A DNA stretch of 64,000 nt from Montifringilla adamsi (lineage: Eukaryota > Chordata > Aves > Passeriformes > Passeridae), in contig JAGGNK010015447.1 of NCBI GenBank assembly GCA_017590115.1, forward strand, positions 744,001 to 808,000, in the 5' to 3' direction. The position numbers and the translations under genes were made by a program. Below, one piece after another: positions 1 to 9,130 of this stretch (position 1 is its first letter; each line of letters opens with the position of its first letter). The notes under the pieces were generated by a model. The model worked only from the letters and a program-made list of their open reading frames with translations, was not told the DNA's origin and ran no database searches.

Positions 1-300
1 TAATGAAAGCCTTGAGATTCATATCCAGTGGGATACATGGATATTTCAATTCCTGCTTTTTTACTGATTCTGTTTTACTCTCAGAAGACTAAAATTTAAA
101 AAAACAAACAGCAGATGACAACAACAAAAAAACCCAACCCAAACCAACAACAAAACAAAAATAAACAAAAAACACAGAACACAACAGCAAGGCACCAAAC
201 CAGATAAAGCAATCCTTCAAATTTCAGTGATGCACAGTGTAAACAAAGGAGACCCAACAGAAGAAAGAAGAAATCACACAGAAAATTCATCTAATCTTAC
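1..300 (-). other. VWF: VWF intron 28, 5' part
   Basis: This is the start of the intron after exon 28, with the donor GTAAG at 296-300. On the plus strand the part from about 90 to 200 is A-rich with AAC/AAAC runs. No gene or recognisable repeat family is seen. Confidence 0.85.
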
Positions 301-1646
301 CTCTGATTTCAGTCCAAAATCTCGTCCCATGAGTGCAGCATGACTGCAGCACTAATTCAGGTGCCTCTTCAATAAGATTGTTGTAACTATTCAAGATAAT
401 TGGGTCATTAGGCTGACTGATCTTTCTGAGCTCTTGGATATTGGCACCGGGGGTTATGCCTATGGGAATAACGTTTATGCTCCTGGGAGGTCGTGTGATA
501 ACATCAGTGGAAGGACTGGATGACACCATATATACCAAGTGAGGAACATCTTGCCTGCCCCCATTCACTGATGTAAATGTATGTTTGGAAATATAATCAA
601 GGGCATTGCCAGTGTTGGTAGCCCTCCCTCCCTGGTAGGGTATACTCCTCACTTTCTCGATAATATTTTCCTTTGACTGTATTTCCCTAAAGGAATACTC
701 CAGACTGACAGTCTCTGAATACTGCATGACTGTAATGTGAATATTTTCCTGTCCCACGTTCATTCCTGTGACCACCTTCTCAATGAATTTCTTGACTTTA
801 TTGAAGTTTTCCTCCCCAACATTGTCAGACCCTTCTACAATAAAAGCAATATCCAGCCTGTTAGGATGGGACTTTTCTGAAAGAGGTGGTGGGGCTGTGA
901 GTCCCAAAGGGCGAAATATGACACTGGACATGTTTGGAGCAGATGTAGCTGGTAACAGAAGACTTTCTTTCGGTCCAAGATCACACAGGTGATCAATGAG
1001 GAAATCTCTATGGTCCATTAGCTCCAACACATTGCTCACTAGGAAGGCTCTGCTACCTGGAAACATCTTGGCCATGAATTTGACTTGCTCCACATTGATA
1101 TGTGGCCCAATCCCCACAGGGATTACTGTGATGTCTTTATTCTTCAAAAACCCAAGCATGTCACGGATTTTTTTTTGAGACCTGCTTGCTATAAATATCA
1201 CTGCAATTTTGGCAGCATTGGTCCTCTCTGCTTTTCCAAACACATGCAATGCAGTGTATTTAAAGACTTCATAGGTAGATGCTTCTTTATCACCTGTGTA
1301 TTTTATATTCTGGACAATTCTTCTCATCTGGGAATTTGTTTTGATATCTTTAAGGTTAAGATAGATGGTGGGACCAGCCCTATACACCAGAATTGACACC
1401 CGGATTTTTTTCTGGGAGATGTGGAGTTTTTTCATCACGCCAATTATGAAAGTCTTCAGCTGTTCAAAGTCCTCCTCTGAGAGTTTATTGGAGCCGTCGA
1501 TCAGGAAGGCCAAGTCCATCATCTTGCTGCATGAGTATGCACTGGCTGGTAGCTCAATGTCCTCCTCTGGAACAGGTGTTGTCAGAGTTAGGGTGTCCTC
1601 CATGGGCTTGCAGTCCACACAGGTTAAGTTCTTCCCTTCACATAGA
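301..1646 (-). CDS. VWF: VWF exon 28: end of D3, A1 domain, A2 domain
   Basis: This 1,346-base exon starts at acceptor TTTTGTAG and ends at donor GAG/GTAAG, phase 2 in and phase 1 out as in human (1,379 bases in human, so 11 codons shorter). It begins with the last D3 residues (NLTC). Counting from the valine codon at 1616-1618 as residue 1, the A1 domain is closed by Cys30 and Cys212, equivalent to human C1272-C1458. A1 binds platelet GPIb-alpha and collagen. A2 starts near residue 253, holds the Tyr363-Met364 bond cut by ADAMTS13 in human (codons at 527-532), and ends with vicinal Cys427-Cys428. The A1-A2 linker is Pro/Ser-rich with one N-M-S sequon at residue 229. A2 differs from human at its calcium site and lacks N-glycan sequons. 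The ORF is fully open. Confidence 0.98.
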
Positions 1647-4600
1647 CTACAAAAATCATCAAATCAGAAAAACATCCATCAATTGTAAAAAGCAATGCTT
1701 ACAACAACAAGTCATCCATACATTATGAAAGAACACCAATACAAAACCAAACATCTCAAAACCACAATGAAACCAAAACACGATGTGAATAATTTTTTTC
1801 CCCCCACCCCAATTCCCCACAGCTTCCCACATAGTATTGTACACCTAAATCCTCTGTGTTCATGGATGTTTGTTTAGATCCAGGAAACGTGACCAACTAT
1901 AGTGTGTTTGTCAGAAGAAACTCCTTAGAACAGTCTTTGGCAGAAGGGGTAAAATCTGTGTCTGGAAACTGTTTAAGAACCACTGAGTGTCAGCAGTACA
2001 GCAACCTACAGGCCACTGGTGGATTGAACTGGCTGATCCGGTCTGCTTCCCACGGAGCCAAAACATGAGGCAAACTGCAGGCAGTGAAGACTAAGTAAAA
2101 TCCTGGAGTAGGAGAGATGTTTTACCTCTGATATGACTCAGCAAACTCTGTGCAGGGGCCAGGTTTACACAGATTTTAACCTTACTGAAATTAACAATAT
2201 TTTTTCTACCTCTAGAGTGCTTTACATTCCAGGTGGTTTTTTTTCCTGACTTCATTTTTGTTTAGATATAGCTTTGGCACATGTTCATCCTCCGCTGTTT
2301 CTTATATCTCTCTTACCTTCCTATTATTTACCATGATTTCTTCTTCAGTCCAGTTTCTCATATTAAATGCTTTATTTCAACCATAGATGTTACCTCTTTT
2401 TAGTCCTGTGTCTTCCCTCACCATTTCTACTCACCTCCAGTAATACATTTTCCCCTTTCCACCTCAGCTCCCAGTTTTCTTTCCTTCCCTTACTTCTGCC
2501 TTTTCCACTATTCATCCTTCTGCACCACCATGAGCTTTTTTACCTCTGTCACCCTCCACCTTTTATGAACTCATTTAAAATTAATCGATCTTTAGCAAGG
2601 CTTTAACACTTCTCCCCTTCTAATTCCTGGCTGCATGTTTCTCTTTACTTCCTAAAATCACAGAGGGGTTTGGGCAGGAAGAAATCTTTAAAGTGTATCC
2701 TGTCCAACTCTCCTGCAATGAGCAGGGACATCTTCAAATAGATCATGTTGCTTAGAGCCACGCCCAGCCTGATCTTAAATATTTCCAGGGATGGGACATC
2801 CACCACCTCTCTGGGCATCCTGTGCCAGTGTTTCACCAACCCCTTTGGTAACTTCTTCCTTATGTCTCATAAATTGAACATCCTTCAGCTTAAAACCATC
2901 ACCCCTTGTTCTGTCCCAACTGGCCCTGCTAAAAATTTTGTACCCATCTTCCTCACAGGCTGAAGCACTGAAAGGTCACAATAAGATCTCCCCAGACCCT
3001 TCTCTTCTACATCCTGAACAATCCCATCTCTCTCTCTGCCTTTCCTCACAGGAGGTGTTCCAGCCCTCTGACCACCTTCGCTTTTCAGAGAAAAGAATGT
3101 GCCTGCACTCAGGCACAGGGTGGAACAGAACCAGTCCATATATTCTCCTTGTCTTACTGGACAGTCCAAGGAGCAGAGTAGGAAAAAAAGTCACAAAAGA
3201 GCAACCACCAAAAAACGCTTGTTTGCACTGCCAGAGAAAACCCAGGATGTACAAACTACGTGAGTCAAGACTGGAAGAAGGTGCATTTTCCAGGAAAATG
3301 CTTCACTTTACACGTGGCACCTTCATTTAAGTTCTCTTAATAGAAGTGTTACATTCTTTTCAAGCTCATTTTAGTGTCTTCCTAATTTCAGGATGCACAG
3401 CTACTTTTGGCATTAACATACAGCAACAGAAGATTTATTATTCTAATTCTAGTAGGAACAAGGCTCTTCTAGTTTCCAATTTCTTTTGGATGTTTGCTAT
3501 GAAATTCATTTTTGTGCAATATTTTCTATTGTTTGTACAGATGGTGTAGGCATCTAAATTAGGTGACAGCTATGTAAAAGGATGTTTCCCTAGTGAGATA
3601 AGTTTTCCTAATGTTCTGAAATCTCTTCTGAGCAGCAGCCAGTGTATCAACATTTAAGATAAATTATTAATAAGAATTACAAAAATTAGAGAAGAGAGAC
3701 TCATTTAAGAAGACTCTTTTTTTACCTGTTGATGGAATTCAGGGCTGTTCACATATATTGTTTAAAAGTACGTATTTAATTGATGAGCCTAACGGTCTCA
3801 TGCCCTGGGTTTATAGCTCAGTTGCACACCAGCAGTGGCTAGAGACCAGAAATCCTAAGTTTTTACCTATTCTGTGCTTCTGTGAGGTTCAGAGCACTTG
3901 GAGCTATGGTGTTTGTCTGTGATAATAGCTGCTGCAGTTTTACAACTCAGTTTCCATTAAATCTGATCAATTTACAAGTTGGAAAACTCTCTTTTATTCA
4001 CAGCATTATAAGTCACTGGTGAAAATATCCATCCATGGTCCAGACATCCAGAGAATGACAAATTTTCATAATATGACACAGGGCATTCAACAAAATGCCA
4101 ACAGTCTCTGCTGCATTGCAGCTGAAGGCCCTCATCCTGCACAGTGCACAGCACCACATTCCTTGCCATTCATTTCATCCTATTTGGAAACGCCTGTATG
4201 CAAGATCAGACCACGGGTGTCACTTTAAGATCTCATGGAAATTGGTTTTCCAGTAATGGGACACAATTCCAACTGCTAATAATCTCAGCAAGTTCTAGAC
4301 TGAGTGCACATTCAGACCTTACACCTCACACAGGAATTTTTTAGTGCTGGCAGAAGGAAGGAGTCTGACAGCTTTATTGATGTTGAATTGCACATTGCAC
4401 AAAAAGAAGTTGAACACCTGAAGCCAGTAGGGACACCAACACATAGGAAAAGGCCTTTTCTTGAAAGGAATTTATAGATTTCACTTGCTTCAATTCAGTT
4501 GCCATCCTATAATCCCTACTGCTGTCATTGAAAAACTTCAGCCCTGGGTTCTCTGTGAAAGGGTATTGACATAAAAGATGCTTTCCAAGTTGCTTTTTGA

Positions 4601-4710
4601 GTGATATATTTAAAGTTATATCCATATACTTATTCATGAGGATGTACTTCATCCCTGACCCTTCATCCTACACAACAAGGATGCTGGTTCCCCACACAAC
4701 CCCATCATAC
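1647..4710 (-). other. VWF: VWF intron 27
   Basis: This 3.06 kb intron holds a CR1 fragment (about 2653-3090). The part from 2220 to 2560 is T/C-rich on the plus strand. No other element or gene is recognised; open frames here are short and have no family features. Confidence 0.85.
2653..3090 (-). mobile_element. CR1 LINE fragment (3' part)
   Basis: The plus strand shows diverged antisense CR1 landmarks in order: a GGTTTGGG-type 3' end, CAGGGATGGGACATCCACCA, TCTCTGGGCATCCTGTGCCA, CCCCTTGTTCTGTCCCAAC and CCAGCCCTCTGACCACCTTC. The copy is in the same orientation as VWF, 5'-truncated and non-coding. Confidence 0.85.
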
Positions 4711-4846
4711 CAAGATTGACAGTGCTGTGGATCATCTCTGTTCAAAACTACTCTCCTTCCATGTGGGATCCTGTCACTTCCAACTGTACACACGGGACAG
4801 TCTTCTGGACTGACACAATCCAGGGACAGCTCATCAAGGATTTTCC
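4711..4846 (-). CDS. VWF: VWF exon 27: D3 TIL/E region
   Basis: This 136-base exon, the same length as in human, encodes the end of the TIL3 module and most of E3. Visible are GKILDEL, CVSPEDCPVC and DPQHCQS, aligning with human residues about 1180-1225. The acceptor is GAAACAG and the donor is TG/GTATGA; the split TG plus T from exon 28 restores a cysteine. D3 carries the N-terminal disulfide contacts that link VWF dimers into multimers. Confidence 0.97.
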
Positions 4847-5651
4847 CTGTTTCAAAACAGCAGAGCAATGTAAATATGCCAGTTGTCACGAACTGTAAAA
4901 CTGATCATGGGATTAAAAACAAAACAGTGCTTCTGAGGTGGGCTCAAACCTCCTGAATACTCTGCTTGGTGTTGTGGCCACATGGAAGATGTCAGGGTAT
5001 CGGTAACATCAGGGGAAAATGGCATTTTCCATTTTACATGTGTATTATTTATTTCTCCTCCTATCCTCTGCCTTGTTCTGATCAGAAATACCAGGGCACA
5101 GAACAGCTACTCGGGATCTGAAAATACCTTATTGCTTCCCTTCTTCATTTTCTTCTCCCTGTCCCATATTTCCCATTTTTATTTTTCCCTTTCCTTTTCT
5201 ACAAGGTAGTTGTTGGAATAGTTAAGCTGGAAGCTCATGCTCATAGGAGGATGCCAGCTGGGTACTCTTGGGAGCATCTTGGAGGTAATAAGCAGGTGAA
5301 GGCAATGAGTTTTACTGCTGTAGCTGCTATGGAGCAGAGCATTTTATCAATTTCCAGCACAAATTCATACTCTACTTTAACCACAGAGTCAACAATTTCT
5401 GTTCCCACACAGCCCCTAATCCTCCAGTCTCATTAAGCTGATCCCATCCTCTCTCATCCTTGCTGGCAGGAGTTTACACTCCCCTTCTGGGCACCACTTC
5501 ATGCCCTCCATACACTGTGCCCATTTCACAAACCCAAACTGAGATGCCCAACCATCTCCCTCCTCAGGCAGTAAGGATTGTGGTGAAAACACATCAGTAA
5601 ACCTGTTAAGAAGAAGAAAAACTGTTTAAATAAATCAAAATATGGACTTAC
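4847..5651 (-). other. VWF: VWF intron 26
   Basis: This 805-base intron has a T/C-rich plus-strand part around 5040-5210. I recognise no repeat family and no gene in it. Confidence 0.8.
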
Positions 5652-5810
5652 CTGCAGGACAGTGCACGTGGCATCCTTCCACACACTGCAGAGGACACTC
5701 CAAAGCCTGGGGGTGTTGGCATGTGACAGGACAAGCAGGTCCACAGCTGTTATATCTCCATTCACACTGATAATCTAATTCCTGTTTATTCAGGTCCTGA
5801 CAGCTTTGTG
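5652..5810 (-). CDS. VWF: VWF exon 26: D3 TIL domain
   Basis: This 159-base exon, the same length as in human, encodes TIL3. Visible are [16 protein letters not shown] and [16 protein letters not shown]. The cysteine before EWRYNSC is equivalent to human C1142, one of the two D3 cysteines that form inter-dimer bonds in multimers. The acceptor is GCATAG and the donor is GCAG/GTAAGT. A run of 20 T on the coding strand (5835-5854) lies 25 bases upstream of the acceptor. Confidence 0.98.
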
Positions 5811-6382
5811 CTATGCAGGGACAGAATCAGAGGGAAAAAAAAAAAAAAAAAAAAGTCAAACCAGAGTGTATATCCACCATGCCTCTCAGAACTATGGCAC
5901 CAAACATTGTAAAAAGTGGACTACATATATCTAGAAAAATAAAGATTTCCACTTTAAAATAAAAGATTATTTTACTACATTATTGTTTGACTACAATAAG
6001 GGCAGACCACCTTTTCACACTTACATCTTTTTTCACACAATGGAATAGTTGCTTTAGACCAGAAATTCTTAGGTTTGATAATAGCAAGTGCAACACAACC
6101 CCAAACTGTAAACTTTAATTGATGCAGATGTACACATATATTACTGAAACTATTTCTTCCTCTAGATTTTGTACCACAGGCTACTACATCCCCTAATTGA
6201 TGGAACAGGTTTGCCAGGCACAGAAATAGAACAGAGGATGGGAGTGTCAGAGAGAGTTGTTAGCCCAGCCCCATTAATGTGAAATTCTCTGGATATCAAT
6301 GGGAACAGAGCTAAATCTGACCAGTCTGAGCCAAAACCTTGCACGTTTGCACCCAGTTCTGCCTCGTGTTTTCTGTACTTAC
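5811..6382 (-). other. VWF: VWF intron 25
   Basis: This 572-base intron contains the A20 homopolymer (plus strand 5835-5854) close to its 3' splice site. Nothing else is recognised. Confidence 0.8.
5835..5854. repeat. poly(A/T) run, 20 bases
   Basis: An uninterrupted run of 20 A on the plus strand. On the VWF strand it is a T20 tract 25-44 bases upstream of exon 26. Confidence 0.95.
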
Positions 6383-6539
6383 GGCACAGAGTCAGTGACC
6401 TCCAGTGAACAGCCACCCCTTTCTGTGCGCAGGCGTGCGCGTAGGCCGCAACAGTGTCACAGAAACACGCACAGTCCCCAACAGACTCACAAGCACAGGT
6501 GTCATACAGGCAAATGTCTATGTAGGGCTCTGGATTCAC
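6383..6539 (-). CDS. VWF: VWF exon 25: D3 C8 domain
   Basis: This 157-base exon, the same length as in human, starts with GTG (Val) in VNPEPY and ends in LTLC plus one base. It encodes the second half of C8-3, with CLYDTCACES and GDCACFCDT. The second Cys of GDCAC is equivalent to human C1099, the partner of C1142 in multimer formation. The acceptor is CCTGTAG and the donor is TGCC/GTAAGT. The GTG is an internal codon; translation does not start here. Confidence 0.98.
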
Positions 6540-7085
6540 CTACAGGAGAGAAGGGCAAAGGACATTCTGAGTCCTTCATCTCCTTCCTGGACACATCGTT
6601 AACCTTCAGATGGTTTGGCTGCTCCACTTGCCAAGGGTCAAGGTGCCACATAAATTAGTGCAAATCTTTCTGCTGATGTCAGTAAGGACTGCAGTTTGCA
6701 ATCACTTAATATTTTTAAGCCTTGTCCCCATCCCTCTCATGCAGCAGCTTAGGTATAACAGCCTGAAAGGCAATGAATTGGCTCAACTCCCCCTTGCCTC
6801 AAATCTCAACCCTTAGGCTTCACTTCATGCGCAGTTCCTGGACCATATAGTAAAATTTCCCTTGGGAAAAAGTTACTTTATAGCTTAATAGGTGTGTTTT
6901 CCCATAAAGGTGCATTTTCCCATAAAGCCTCCACTATAGGACACGGTGACAGATGAGAACACCAGCCAACCTTCACCAAGTCCTATGTGCTGTCAGCACA
7001 ACCACACTTTTTCCCTCAGCTGTAATCAGTGCCAGCACAGATCATGCAGGATTGAAGAATGTGAAACATGTGACCCAATACTCAC
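6540..7085 (-). other. VWF: VWF intron 24
   Basis: This 546-base intron contains a small local duplication of TTTTCCCATAAAG (about 6897-6927). No gene or transposon is recognised. Confidence 0.8.
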
Positions 7086-7205
7086 CAATTTTGTGCATTC
7101 TTCAAAGACACTTCCAGACAAAATGCTGCATGATGATTCTACCATCATCTGCTTCACTATGTTTCCAGCACACAGTGGAGACATCAAGGTCTGTTCCAAG
7201 TTGGG
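7086..7205 (-). CDS. VWF: VWF exon 24: D3 C8 domain start
   Basis: The exon encodes IVKQMMVESSCSILSGSVF and EECTKL, matching human residues about 1037-1074 at the start of C8-3. The donor is TTG/GTGAGT. I chose acceptor AATATTAAG, giving 120 bases (human 114). An in-frame alternative GGAACAG would start at 7190 and remove five codons; neither choice reproduces the human length, so the 5' border is the least certain in this gene. Confidence 0.88.
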
Positions 7206-8160
7206 CTTAATATTGTAAGAGACAAGCAGAGATTGTTTTAGCCTTGTCTTCAGGACCTTGGGACTCTTCAAATTGAAGTGAGAGACTCACTAGCAAAGGA
7301 AATTGTTTCTCTGAGTAAAGTTTCAACCTGTTGCACAACACACACAGATTTTGCTGCAGCAGAGCAGATCACCTCCTTGATTTTCTCCTGCTCATACTTG
7401 TACCCTGAAGTTTTAACTCAGATTTAGATGACAGGAAGACCCACTGTACCAAACACCCAATCTGACAAATGATCATCCACAACTCCTCAGAAGGTCCACG
7501 AGACTTAAAAATATCATCAGATTTCAGCAGACAAAACCCAAGGCTGCTGCTGAATAAAAATAGCTCAGTAATCTTCCCTCATCCCATTTAATTTGTCTAA
7601 GAACAAGGAGCACTAGTATTGACATAGAATTTAACACAGCAACACCCTGCAGGTCCTGTCCTGTGCCTACGACACTGAAATGAGAAGCTGCTCCTTCTCA
7701 GTTTGACCCTGTGGTCTCATATAGAAAGAAATTAACCTGTGCATTCCATTGTTTGTAACAGACAGACTAAGATTTGGGATATAGAAATTTGAATAGGGAG
7801 AAACAAAATTTTTATTTGAACTCCCTCTGACTGAAAATTACAGCTATTTTTTTAAGATTAAACTCTAAAATGAGATTTCCAGTGACAGCTGGATTTCAAG
7901 CATCTGGGCTGGATAACTCTAGGAACAGTCTCTACTATACAAATTGGCTGTTTTAACATTCCTCTGAAGCCAGGCAGCCCAGAAGATTAACATAAGTTAA
8001 TTGGCCTTTTACCAGATTTAAAGAAATAATAGTATTTGGCAAAAAAACATGGGGGAAGGAGTTAATTTCTAATTATTTTAATCCTTCCAAAGCTCTTTAT
8101 CCACTCTTCATGGATAGTGTAACCAACACTAATTAGTTTTCACGCTTCATTCACAATTAC
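7206..8160 (-). other. VWF: VWF intron 23
   Basis: This 955-base intron has ordinary AT-rich sequence. I see no recognisable repeat or gene. Confidence 0.8.
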
Positions 8161-8301
8161 CTTTGCAACATCAGCACAGCGGGAATTAACTTTCCAGGAA
8201 TTCCCAAAGTCAACTGGATCTACTTCAAGGTGTTCACTGCTGCTGGTCAAATCATTGTTTTGGATTCCATCAAAATTTCCACACAGACCACACACTTGAT
8301 C
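8161..8301 (-). CDS. VWF: VWF exon 23: D3 VWD domain end (CGLC box)
   Basis: This 141-base exon, the same length as in human, encodes [18 protein letters not shown] and [11 protein letters not shown]. The CGLC motif is the CxxC of VWD3, and FGNSWKV is the hallmark that ends VWD modules. The acceptor is CCTGCAAG and the donor is AAG/GTAATT. The asparagine-rich calcium loop after CGLCGN matches human closely. Confidence 0.98.
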
Positions 8302-8980
8302 CTTGCAGGGAAAGAAACAGAAAGCATTAATCTTACAACTGTAGACCAGCTTAGGGTTTTGTTAAGAAGTCTTTTTAGCCTGTGTTTTAATGCCATGAGG
8401 TTCAAAAATTGAATTACCCAAGGCCTTGCCAAGGCCACTCAGACAGACACAGTCTCTCTCAGAAAATGTGTAGCTCCCATTCCCACTCTGCTTTGTTGAA
8501 AGCAGGACCATGCTGTCCCCAAGGACTCCCAGAAAGAAGGACTGCTTTAATCAGCAGTGCCCAGTGGCTCTCTTTGGAGTGTGTCCCTACAATTGCATTT
8601 TATTTTTGGAGATTGCTGTCCTATCACCATCACCAATAAATCTGGCTCTTATGCTGCTCTTCTTGAATGAAAAAGAAATCACTCATGGTTATTCTGAGGC
8701 CCCACAGCACTGATCCTTTCTGTCATAACTCTTTTCCAGTGATCCAGGATTTGGCCCTTATAGTTGAACAACCAGGAAAATAAGGCAGTCCTACAGTACT
8801 ACCAAACAACCCCTCAATTTCTGAAAAAGTGCCTAACATATCATGACAATCTACATTAAAATAAAATAAAATAAAATAAAATAAGATAAAATAAAATAAA
8901 ATAAAAAATAAAGCCATTCCCCAGGAACAGATTAAGTGCATTCTTTAGTGAGAATAAGAGGTGAAGCAAAAACCACTTAC
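8302..8980 (-). other. VWF: VWF intron 22
   Basis: This 679-base intron contains an AAAAT pentanucleotide array (8856-8912). Nothing else is recognised. Confidence 0.8.
8856..8912. repeat. (AAAAT)n microsatellite
   Basis: About eleven tandem AAAAT units on the plus strand with one AAGAT interruption near 8882. Confidence 0.95.
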
Positions 8981-9130
8981 TTTGAAATTGCCTTTTAAGA
9001 TAATGGAGACTCCCATGGCCAGGTCCCAGGTCACACTGATGCTTTTGCCCAGTAAAATGATGTAATAACGGCCAGACTTGATGACATCTAAATTATCATT
9101 TTCACCCTTAGGAGGTACCCTGATGTTTAC
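8981..9130 (-). CDS. VWF: VWF exon 22: D3 VWD domain
   Basis: This exon encodes the VWD3 core, with SGRYYIILLGKSISVTWD and VSIILK. It is 150 bases (human 147), so one codon longer, in the variable loop near PPKGENDN. The acceptor is CATTCAG and the donor is AAA/GTAAGT, phase 0 on both sides. The loop lies in the FVIII-binding half of the protein, but no functional statement can be made from the sequence alone. Confidence 0.97.

Noticed and set aside
768..1844. Several plus- and minus-strand frames overlapping exon 28
   Set aside because: They are shadows of the VWF A1-A2 coding sequence in other frames.
6162..6539. Reading exon 25 as a separate 125-residue protein starting at 6539
   Set aside because: The first codon is GTG directly after an AG acceptor and the frame leaves similarity at the exon donor; it is internal VWF coding sequence.
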